Source: Nostoc linckia NIES-25
GTDB lineage: Bacteria; Cyanobacteriota; Cyanobacteriia; Cyanobacteriales; Nostocaceae
Length of the DNA stretch: 64,000 nucleotides
Direction of reading: 5' to 3'
Assembly (NCBI RefSeq): GCF_002368035.1
Contig: NZ_AP018222.1
Span: forward strand, 5,281,508-5,345,507
The translations under genes and the position numbers were made by a program. The notes under the pieces are model-generated. The model did not search any database, was not told where the DNA came from, and saw only the letters and a list, made by a program, of their open reading frames with translations. Each line of letters begins with the position of its first letter. The first letter of the stretch is position 1. Of the stretch, positions 33,843 through 41,347 are shown piece by piece.

Positions 33843-34284
33843 CTATAACCATCAAACTTGAAAACAAACGCCATAACAAAACTGATACCAGCCATTCAAC
33901 CAAGAAAAAGCTGGAATCACTAGGGAATACAGTAGCAACCCCTGTTAATCATTTTGTCTTCACGACCAATGGAAATCTGAATTCTTGGTCACTTTTCCTC
34001 TTAATTCCGTGATTGGCAGCATTGAAGGAGGCAGGAGGCAGGGGGCAGGGGGCAGGGGGCAGGAGGTTTTACCTCATAACAATTCACTAAAATTTTGAAA
34101 CAGATCCAAATCCAGAACCCCTTTTAAGATATGGATTTCTTAATTTTGAATTTTTAATTTTGAGTTAGTATCAGTTGTGGATTGGTGACCCTTACTCGGT
34201 CAGGAATACAAACAATTTGTAGGGTAGCACAGCTGTGCTACCCTACCGTGCGATCCATTCAAATAAAAATCGCTAGCTATATTT
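33843..34284. other. Intergenic region with G-rich repeat and perfect palindrome
   Basis: No gene. GGCAGGGG repeats at about 34027-34062 could form a G-quadruplex. A perfect 28-bp palindrome (GTAGGGTAGCACAG and complement) spans 34219-34246. Confidence 0.65.
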
Positions 34285-34314
34285 AATACTCCATCTCTTC
34301 ATGGGTGGAGTATT
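34285..34314 (-). terminator. Hairpin downstream of the RiPP operon
   Basis: AATACTCCA / TGGAGTATT stem over a 12-base loop, 20 bases beyond the stop of the dehydrogenase gene. Likely terminator of the leftward operon. Confidence 0.5.
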
Positions 34315-34334
34315 CTGACTCCTTTTTATGATTC

Positions 34335-35066
34335 TTAGCTACCACAACTACCGACTGCGACGCAGTAGAGTGCAGCATGATACTTGCCATCAATGCCCAA
34401 AATGGCGTTCAGACTTATATCATGGAATCCACCGATACAAAGGCTACCAAGGCCTAATTGCACAGCCATTAGACATATATTTTCAGCTTGATGACCAGCT
34501 TCCAAAAGAGCAAAGCGGTAGCCGCGGGCACCGTATTTGCACATAGAGCGCATGAAAACAGATGTGAACACGAACAGAGCATTGGCATTCACAACGTAGT
34601 CCTGGCGCAATAAGGGTTCTACAAAATCTGTTGGTACTGCATCGCTAACTCGATGTAGGCCGTGACCGCGTGGCTCATAGTGATACAGTCCAGCGGCCAA
34701 ACCTTCTACTGCTTGCGTGGATACGAAAACTTCAATCGGATAAAGTGCACCCGCAGACGGGGAGTTGCGACCTTCATAGAATTGACCCTCCACTTGACGC
34801 AGACCGTTGATTCCGCATCCTGCGTCGAGTAGTTGAGCCAATGAAATGATTGGCATAACCTTATCCTCAAACGATCGCACAGAAGAACGCTGTTCCAAAA
34901 GCTCAGTTAGGGGGTTATTGCACGGTGGTTTTGGAAGTTCGAGGAAAGGAGCCTCCGCCATATACCGCAGTTGAGTAGCCGGAACGCGCTTGACATAACT
35001 CTTAGGTACTGGAGAATTTAAATGATACAAAAGAGCTAATTCCAGAGGTTCTTTGTCTGTATACAT
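34335..35066 (-). CDS. SagB-type FMN dehydrogenase (azoline oxidase)
   Basis: 243 residues, nitroreductase fold of the SagB/McbC type. Signature pieces: LTELLEQRSSVRSFEDKVMP (FMN-binding Arg/Ser), GRNSPSAGALYPIEVFV (the SagB hallmark), and ALLEAGHQAENICLMAVQLG with LGSLCIGGFHD. In RiPP clusters this flavoenzyme oxidises azolines made by the cyclodehydratase to thiazoles or oxazoles. It is the third enzyme gene of the operon, 119 bases after the YcaO gene, the gap being filled by a hairpin repeat. Confidence 0.9.
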   Translation of the reverse strand: MYTDKEPLELALLYHLNSPVPKSYVKRVPATQLRYMAEAPFLELPKPPCNNPLTELLEQRSSVRSFEDKVMPIISLAQLLDAGCGINGLRQVEGQFYEGRNSPSAGALYPIEVFVSTQAVEGLAAGLYHYEPRGHGLHRVSDAVPTDFVEPLLRQDYVVNANALFVFTSVFMRSMCKYGARGYRFALLEAGHQAENICLMAVQLGLGSLCIGGFHDISLNAILGIDGKYHAALYCVAVGSCGS

Positions 35067-35143
35067 TACTCTAATTTTTTAATTTAAAATTAAGTGTTTA
35101 CACTACTAAAAGTTACACAATAACTCTCTAAAACTCTTATGCT

Positions 35144-35174
35144 AATTCGTAATGGGTGTAGCCCATTACGAATT
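35144..35174. repeat. Hairpin repeat between ycaO and sagB-like genes
   Basis: AATTCGTAATGGG / CCCATTACGAATT, 13-bp perfect stem, 5-base loop. A frequent cyanobacterial repeat type; here it could stabilise or attenuate the operon mRNA. Confidence 0.8.
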
Positions 35175-35185
35175 GGTATAAGTAC

Positions 35186-36496
35186 TTAAGCCATAGGATG
35201 CGGACAAGGATTTAGAGCGTCTTTAGTGCGTTGTTTGCTGTAACCTAGCTTTTCTGGAACCTCGAACAAACGTCGAGTACCTAGTGGTTCTTGTCCATAG
35301 CCGAAATATATAGGAACTAGTCCACTGGCTAAAGTCCGCACTACTCGAAAACCAAGAGGCCTGATATCGGAGGTTGTAATCTCGACTAAATAAGGTTCAA
35401 CGCCAGCTGAATGCAAGTTTACAATTAGCGATCGCAATTTCTCCACCTCTGCTTGAGATGTGTAAGTTGGTAAATTTTCAACCTTGAGGTATTGGTCATG
35501 GTGAAATAAAAAGTCCAACTCACCCAGCCGAGCCGTTGTATAGAAAAAAGCACTGTGATCGTCCAAAGACTTAATATCACTATATTGGTTGAGATTAGCG
35601 CCAGCGCCGCCAGCCATACGTTCTATGTCACCAAAGCGGGATTGGCAAACTTCAAAAATTGCTTTGCGAAGCGCCGTTGGCCCATCAAGATGGCATCCCA
35701 AACCAGTTGCGACGGCGGGAGTTTTACCGGAGCGATCGATTAACATAGCCATCACAACTGGGACTTTAATATCACTAGTCAAATCGAAGGTAACTAACTC
35801 AATTCCAAATCTGGCATAGTGGCGTGCAATTTCCGTCTCAATTCCTGGCCGATGCTCGAAATAGATGCGTGGAGCAGGTAAGCGGTTTAACCATGTAATG
35901 ATAAAAGCATCGCGCTCAATCAATTCGCATAAGCCACTGTAGGCAGCAAACTCCAAATAAGGGCCGCTAGCCATACCATTAGAACTGACGGGTAAAATAT
36001 AATCCCCTGGTTGCTCGCTATGCCAGTCAAAATAAACCAGGGAGGCTGGGACTAAAACCTGTTGGTTAGTTGCCAGAGACACAGCGGCAATCCACGAAGT
36101 CTGCATTGCGGGATCGAAAGCTGCAAAGGGAAAGGTTGGGTCAGAATATTGTTTGTCAGAAAACGAGAAAAAAGCTGGAGGAGGAACTGCACCATCGCCT
36201 AATTCTTCGTAGCTACTGACAAGTATCTGGTAGCGATCGCTAATGCTGCCGCAGTAGCGTTCTATAGCTTCGCCAACAGCACCAAAAATCGCTTGTTCGT
36301 CAGTCATACCCCTGCCTACGCCGTAGCGTAAATCATCTGGCTGTTTGCGAAGCTGAAAATTTGCTAATTCGGCTTGCCATAAAACTGGCAACTCAAACTC
36401 TGTATAAGGCTTGGCGAACCTATCTATGGCTCGAATAATTCCAGTTTGGGGGCTGACTAAATCCCGCCAGCGTGGACTAGCGATCGCTGTATTCAC
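35186..36496 (-). CDS. YcaO cyclodehydratase (SagD-type)
   Basis: 436 residues. YcaO proteins use ATP to turn Cys/Ser/Thr of a precursor peptide into azolines. Visible hallmarks: GVGRGMTDEQAIFGAVGEAIERYCG (ATP/Mg site with GEAIER), ASNGM-like SSNGMASGPYLEFAAYSGLC with ELIERDAF, ATGLGCHLDGPTALRKAIFE, and a C-terminal PCPHP, which fits the PxPxP tail of azoline-forming YcaOs. The GTG at 36496 overlaps the E1-like stop (GTGA) and follows AGGAGAG, so I prefer it to a TTG at 36529. Acts with the E1-like protein. Confidence 0.93.
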   Translation of the reverse strand: MNTAIASPRWRDLVSPQTGIIRAIDRFAKPYTEFELPVLWQAELANFQLRKQPDDLRYGVGRGMTDEQAIFGAVGEAIERYCGSISDRYQILVSSYEELGDGAVPPPAFFSFSDKQYSDPTFPFAAFDPAMQTSWIAAVSLATNQQVLVPASLVYFDWHSEQPGDYILPVSSNGMASGPYLEFAAYSGLCELIERDAFIITWLNRLPAPRIYFEHRPGIETEIARHYARFGIELVTFDLTSDIKVPVVMAMLIDRSGKTPAVATGLGCHLDGPTALRKAIFEVCQSRFGDIERMAGGAGANLNQYSDIKSLDDHSAFFYTTARLGELDFLFHHDQYLKVENLPTYTSQAEVEKLRSLIVNLHSAGVEPYLVEITTSDIRPLGFRVVRTLASGLVPIYFGYGQEPLGTRRLFEVPEKLGYSKQRTKDALNPCPHPMA

Positions 36497-37662
36497 TGTG
36501 TTCTCTCCTGCCCCGAACAATGAGGACAACCAGGTTTTTTTAGTACAACGTTGTGAGTCAGTTTTGTACCGATCGAATCGAGATGCAATAATTTTCCGTC
36601 AGTGGCGATGGGCAAACCAAGCAATATTTTGATTGCTTCAAGAGCCAGGTAACTACCAACTAACATCTGGACTATGGGCAAGTTTTCTCGCAGTCGTGGT
36701 TGAGAAGGGCGTTCTCGGTTGAGAAACTGCTCAATTGCCAACTCTGCTTCCGGAAGTTTCGCACAGGCCATAGCCCGCATCCGATAGCACAAATAGCAAG
36801 GGCCATCTTGAGAAAAGACCAACGGGCCGATAGTTCCCTCAACACCAGCAGCACCGCCTGGTAGCAATGGACGCTGCATTTTCAGGCATAGTCTGTTCAG
36901 GCGATAGGCTAGATTGACTGATACTGCATCGGTGGCGACAACAACGAGGTCAACGTCATCAAGTAAAGCATTTACTGTTTCGTCGTTAGTTAGAGGATCT
37001 GTTATAACCTCAGTTCGGGTTACTCCTGCGTTAGCGGAGCTTAACGTTCGCGTAGCGTCTCGCAGAGAAGTTATCGCCTCGATTTGTCGAGCTGCTTCCA
37101 CACCCCGAAAAGCACCGATTTGATTGAATACCGAGCCTGACATCATCAGTGAATCGGACGCTACTGTACGGGTATCATCGCACAACCGGAGAAAACCAAT
37201 ACCAGCGCTAGCTAGATTCATTGCTGTTACCAGCCCTGAGCCTGCGAGTCCGAAAACGGCAATTCTAGCGTTGGTTAAGTACTTCTGGGCGTCCTTTTGC
37301 TCAAAGCCTAGCTCATGATAAAGACCGATCTGAGGGAGTAAATAATCACGCCTTTCTAAATCGACTGTATCTTCCAAAAACTCTTCTACTAAGCGATTGT
37401 TCATCAAAAACTCTAAACATTGATTTAATGAAGAATCTGTCAACTTTTCGCCAATGACAGCACGTATTTCTCCTATTGTTCGGGAGCCGTCTAATAAAGG
37501 TAAAACAATCTTTTCGAGATTGTGCAATGCTTGACCTTTTACTGCTAGCGTTCGCCGCGTTGTTTTAAATATCATAGTTTCTTCGTCATTACAATCTGGC
37601 GGCATAACGTTAACAATGACATGTTCTAGTAGACGCAGGCGGCGATCGTCGTTTAGTTTCAT
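36493..37662 (-). CDS. E1-like leader-binding protein (ocin-ThiF type)
   Basis: 389 residues. The N-terminal 110 residues form a winged-helix RiPP recognition region (GQALHNLEKIVLPLLDGSRT; CLEFLMNNRLVEEF). The rest is a ThiF/E1 fold: ARIAVFGLAGSGLVTAMNLA (a relaxed nucleotide loop), DLVVVATDAVSVNLAYRLN, GTIGPLVFSQDGPCYLCYRM, and zinc cysteines CYLC and CPHC. This partner binds the precursor leader and delivers it to YcaO. A stretch LRDATRTLSSANAG (about 205-220) is encoded by a dispersed repeat. The ATG at 37662 is preferred to the TTG at 37674. Confidence 0.9.
   Translation of the reverse strand: MKLNDDRRLRLLEHVIVNVMPPDCNDEETMIFKTTRRTLAVKGQALHNLEKIVLPLLDGSRTIGEIRAVIGEKLTDSSLNQCLEFLMNNRLVEEFLEDTVDLERRDYLLPQIGLYHELGFEQKDAQKYLTNARIAVFGLAGSGLVTAMNLASAGIGFLRLCDDTRTVASDSLMMSGSVFNQIGAFRGVEAARQIEAITSLRDATRTLSSANAGVTRTEVITDPLTNDETVNALLDDVDLVVVATDAVSVNLAYRLNRLCLKMQRPLLPGGAAGVEGTIGPLVFSQDGPCYLCYRMRAMACAKLPEAELAIEQFLNRERPSQPRLRENLPIVQMLVGSYLALEAIKILLGLPIATDGKLLHLDSIGTKLTHNVVLKKPGCPHCSGQERTQ
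37024..37068. repeat. Dispersed repeat inserted in frame in the E1-like gene
   Basis: TTAGCGGAGCTTAACG and TTCGCGTAGCGTCTCGCAG match a repeat type very common in Nostocales genomes. Its length keeps the frame open and adds about 15 residues to the protein. Confidence 0.65.
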
Positions 37663-37686
37663 AAGCTTTTTCAAAAGGCTGTTAAC

Positions 37687-37715
37687 TGTTGACTGTTAAC
37701 CATCAAGAGTCAACA
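37687..37715 (-). promoter_or_regulatory. Hairpin between precursor and enzyme genes
   Basis: TGTTGACT / AGTCAACA with a 13-base loop, flanked by further GTTAAC copies. Such partial terminators after precursor genes let the peptide be made in excess over the enzymes. Confidence 0.5.
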
Positions 37716-37760
37716 GTCAACACCAAATTCCATCACCTTTTAGAGGCGGGATGAGCTTAA

Positions 37761-38138
37761 TTAGTATCCAAATTCGACCTCATCAGTGTCTTCTATGACA
37801 CCAGATACTGTTTTGCCATCACTAAATTTATATCCGCCGCCACATCCGCCACATCCGCCACATCCGCGACATCCGACACATCCGACACATCCGCGACATC
37901 CGACACATCCGACACATCCGCGACATCCGACACATCCGCGACATCCGCGACATCCGCCACATCCGCCACAACTACCAAACCATCTTTGTTGAATGGTAGA
38001 GTCAAATGCTTCTGGCGTTGCTAATTTTTCTAAAGCTGCTATTTCCTCATCAGACAACAGAAGTTGTTCTAGTTTGTCTGCTTTGTCTATCAGACGCATT
38101 TCTACTGTTTGTTGAGTCAGTGTTTTTTGGGCAAGCAT
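37761..38138 (-). CDS. Azole-RiPP precursor peptide with (Cys-x-Gly)15 core
   Basis: 125 residues. The leader (1-56) is helical and acidic (LEQLLLSDEEIAALEKLATP). From residue 57 cysteines stand at every third position to residue 99: 15 Cys in CxG triplets where x is Gly (1,2,13,14,15), Arg (3,4,6,9,12) or Val (5,7,8,10,11). A 24-residue follower (YKFSDGKTVSGVIEDTDEVE...) ends the peptide. With YcaO, E1-like and SagB-type enzymes next door, the cysteines should become thiazol(in)es. The repeat recalls the Cxx repeats of heterocycloanthracins but with fixed Gly and much longer. Ribosome-binding site AAGGAG-type, 10 bases before the ATG. First gene of the operon. Confidence 0.9.
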   Translation of the reverse strand: MLAQKTLTQQTVEMRLIDKADKLEQLLLSDEEIAALEKLATPEAFDSTIQQRWFGSCGGCGGCRGCRGCVGCRGCVGCVGCRGCVGCVGCRGCGGCGGCGGGYKFSDGKTVSGVIEDTDEVEFGY

Positions 38139-39228
38139 GGTTCCTTACTCCTTTTAACTTCAATTCATTAATCTGTCTGTGAATTTGCATTCGATTTCCG
38201 GAAAAACTTTGATGACATTTTGGAGTCAACCAAATCTTCACGGAAGAATACGTATTTAAACAAGTGAGTAGGAAGGAATGACCAGAAGATCCGATAACGC
38301 TTAATTTTCGACTATCATCCCTTGGCAGGTTTAGCTAACAAAAACTCAGACTCTAGATAAGAGTCTCACTAATCTACAAAAGGTCAAAATCACTTACTTA
38401 TCGGTGACGCTAATTTACACATACATGGGTATGTGGCTCAAAATCTTGTGTTTCTACTAAGTTGCAGTCAAAGATAGTAATTTGGGTTGGGAGTAGGGAG
38501 TGAGAATATTCTGTTTGAACGCAACTTAGTATTAGGAAAAACTTTGCTGCATCAAAGTCACCAATAGCGCCTCCTTTGAGCCTCTAATTCTTATAACAAT
38601 ATCTTCTTCTAGAGCTTTTTATTCTTTCTCAAGAGGTATATTGTACTATGGATAACAATTTTGCTCTTTACTAAGGAAGATTAAATGAAGTCTTGATAGC
38701 ACTAACAAAATCTACTATATTGCATTACTTAATTAAAGAAATTCTTCAATATAACTGAATTTGAGATTTAAAGCTGATTTTTCAATAGTAATCGCTAGGA
38801 TATTGAACAATGTGACTCTATTCATTTATGAATACGACTTTAGTAAAGTAGCAATACTACGATTATACGTAGAAGATTATCTAAGAATACTAGCCTAGAA
38901 TAAATGTCTGATTAGGCTGGGACTGTAGAATTTATATTGATGCGATCGCCTGAGCAAAAATAGCCATACTACGATTACTAACGGGAGATTTCATAACAAC
39001 AGCAACTCAGGCTAAATATCTCCTCAAGGGTGAATTCCAGAGTTGACATCGGCCGCAGGCTATTTTCATACACCTATAAATTCTTTAGGGCATAAATTTT
39101 AACTATTTTTGATATATTCATACCCTACAAATCGAGATATAAGTTGATTGGGAGTACTAAAGTGAGAGATAACAAATCCAACCTTTTTGCAATTAGAGAA
39201 CTATCTAAATAAAAATCAGGTTTAATTC
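38139..39228. promoter_or_regulatory. Long divergent promoter region of the RiPP cluster
   Basis: 1.09 kb between precursor and exporter, without any convincing open frame on either strand. AT-rich, one HIP1 site (about 38942), and a doubled motif GCAATACTACGATTA / CCATACTACGATTA (about 38850 and 38966) that could be a regulator site. Confidence 0.5.
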
Positions 39229-41052
39229 ATGAGCGATTTGAGAGTTGGGTTGAAAGACTACACTAGAACTTTATTTCATTCTCTACCCTTGTTATGGACA
39301 GCAGCACCTAAGGAAATGCTTTTTTTGATTGCTGTCATTTTGTTACAGGGGATTCTTCCTGCTATCAGCGTTTGGATTACTAAACTAGTGGTAGATACTG
39401 TAGCAACAGCATTAACATCTGGTAAAGAATTTGGTAATGCAATCTTGTTACCTTTAGTAGCAGGATGGGTGTTAGCTCTATTACTACAAACGCTTTTGTA
39501 TCCTTGGATATTTGCACTTCAAGGAAATCTCAATGACAAGTTAACGGCTCATATCAGCTTATTGTTAATGCGTAAAGCTGATACTTTTCCAGACCTGAGC
39601 CGTTTTGAAGATTCCCAGTTCTATGATGAGCTACAACTTCTGCAAGAACAAATTAACTATAAGCCGTTGAATTTGCTGAATAATTTGGTTGAATTAGGCC
39701 GATCTTTGGTGACGTTGATAGTTATTGTTGGACTACTAGCACCCCTAGCTTTTTGGATACCATTGGTAATTGCGATCGCAACTATACCTCAGATCGTGGT
39801 TTCTTCTCAGTATGGCAAAGCTATTTGGCTAACTTTATTTGAACACAGTCCTCACGCCCGGAGAATGCAATATTACACTTCGGTAATGCTTACTGACACC
39901 TATGCCAAAGAAATCAGGTTGTTTAAGCTAGGTTCGTTTTTTATCGATCGCTACTTACAAGCATTCGAGTCTTTACATCAATCTATGCGTTATTTGAGGG
40001 GCAAGCAAGCCTTTTGGTCGTCTAGCTTAGCTATTTTAAGTACTCTAGGAAATGGTTTTTCTTTTTATTGGGTGGTACATAAGGCTTTTAGAGGAGATTT
40101 CACCCCAGGAAGCGTACTTCTGTTCGTGCAGTCATTAACTTACTTCCAGAATAATCTAGAAGGATTTATTGGTAATTGGCTAGATTTGTTTGAAAATGTT
40201 CTCTACATGCAGAAATTTTTCAATTTTCTCGATACCCCAATCGCAATGCCATTGAGCATACCTGGAGAGAAAATACCAACTCCCATTCGCTCAGGTATTA
40301 CTTTTGAAAAAGTTGACTTTTGCTACCCAGATGGTCGATTAGCCCTCAAGGATATTTCTTTTACCCTTTACTCTGGGCAAACGGTAGCCATTGTAGGCGA
40401 AAATGGAGCAGGTAAAACTACTCTAGTTAAGCTGTTGACCAGGCTATACGATCCAACAACAGGAAGCATTCTAGTGGATGGTATAGACCTGAGAAATTTC
40501 AATTTAGAACAATGGCGGCAGCAAATTGCTGGAGTTTTTCAGGACTTTGGACACTATGCGCTGACGCTAGGAGAAAATATCGCTTTAGGAAACCTAGCTG
40601 CTTTGGAGTGTCCAGAGATTCTGAAGTACGCGGTTGAGAAAGCCGATATCGTCAAACTAGTCGAGCATTTTCCCACAAGGGAGGATACACCACTGGGGAA
40701 GCAGTTTGGCGGGACTGAACTTTCTGGAGGTCAATGGCAAAAGTTAGCTCTAGCTCGTGCTTTTGTCCGTAAAGAAGCCCAGTTACTACTTTTAGATGAG
40801 CCGACTGCTGCACTCGACCCCCGTAGCGAGTACGATCTATATCTTCGGTTTATTGAGCTAGCTGAGGGAAAAACTACTATTTTAATTACCCACAGATTGG
40901 CTTCAGTGCGGATGGCTCACCGCATCTTAGTTCTCAAAGCTGGGCGTTTAATTGAGGATGGCACCCATCAGGAACTTTTACAACATGGAGGGGAATATAC
41001 CGCGCTCTGGAATATGCAGGCACAACAGTACGGGACTTCCGACCGAGAGTAA
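39229..41052 (+). CDS. ABC exporter (fused permease-ATPase)
   Basis: 607 residues. About 320 N-terminal residues form six transmembrane helices (MLFLIAVILLQGILPAIS; AILLPLVAGWVLALLLQTLL; LVTLIVIVGLLAPLAFWIPL). The ATPase domain has Walker A GENGAGKTT (about 390), signature LSGGQWQK (about 497), Walker B LLLLDEPTAALDP and the switch His in THRLAS. There is no C39 peptidase domain. Such half-transporters export peptides; its divergent position makes it the probable exporter and immunity factor for the modified peptide. Leader removal must be done by another protease. Confidence 0.88.
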   Translation: MSDLRVGLKDYTRTLFHSLPLLWTAAPKEMLFLIAVILLQGILPAISVWITKLVVDTVATALTSGKEFGNAILLPLVAGWVLALLLQTLLYPWIFALQGNLNDKLTAHISLLLMRKADTFPDLSRFEDSQFYDELQLLQEQINYKPLNLLNNLVELGRSLVTLIVIVGLLAPLAFWIPLVIAIATIPQIVVSSQYGKAIWLTLFEHSPHARRMQYYTSVMLTDTYAKEIRLFKLGSFFIDRYLQAFESLHQSMRYLRGKQAFWSSSLAILSTLGNGFSFYWVVHKAFRGDFTPGSVLLFVQSLTYFQNNLEGFIGNWLDLFENVLYMQKFFNFLDTPIAMPLSIPGEKIPTPIRSGITFEKVDFCYPDGRLALKDISFTLYSGQTVAIVGENGAGKTTLVKLLTRLYDPTTGSILVDGIDLRNFNLEQWRQQIAGVFQDFGHYALTLGENIALGNLAALECPEILKYAVEKADIVKLVEHFPTREDTPLGKQFGGTELSGGQWQKLALARAFVRKEAQLLLLDEPTAALDPRSEYDLYLRFIELAEGKTTILITHRLASVRMAHRILVLKAGRLIEDGTHQELLQHGGEYTALWNMQAQQYGTSDRE

Positions 41053-41347
41053 GGGACTTGCAAATCAAAAATAATCTAATTGAATAAAATTATACATATA
41101 ATCTCCGCTACGAATACTAAATTATCGTAAGGGCACAACATTGTTGTGCCCCTACTGTGGTCTATTCAACTGCAAATTGCTGTAATATCAAGTTCGCTTA
41201 ATTACTTATAAATTCTGAAACACCCCACCCGCCTTACGGCACCCTCCCCTTAGCAAGGGGAGGGTTGGGGAGGGGTAACGCGAGGACTCCAATCATAACT
41301 AATCATCCGAACTTGGTATAACCAATAACTTTCAAGCAGACATAATA
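41053..41347. repeat. Intergenic hairpin repeats
   Basis: GGGCACAACATTGTTGTGCCC palindrome minus its first base at about 41133-41152 and a CCCTCCCCTTAGCAAGGGG hairpin at about 41240, shared with the core of the MITE-like repeats. No gene. Confidence 0.7.

Noticed and set aside
36411..36632. Plus-strand frames across the RiPP enzymes
   Set aside because: Antisense shadows of strongly conserved genes.
37786..37992. His-Pro-rich open frame on the plus strand over the RiPP precursor
   Set aside because: Antisense shadow of the CxG repeat; no start signals, no family.
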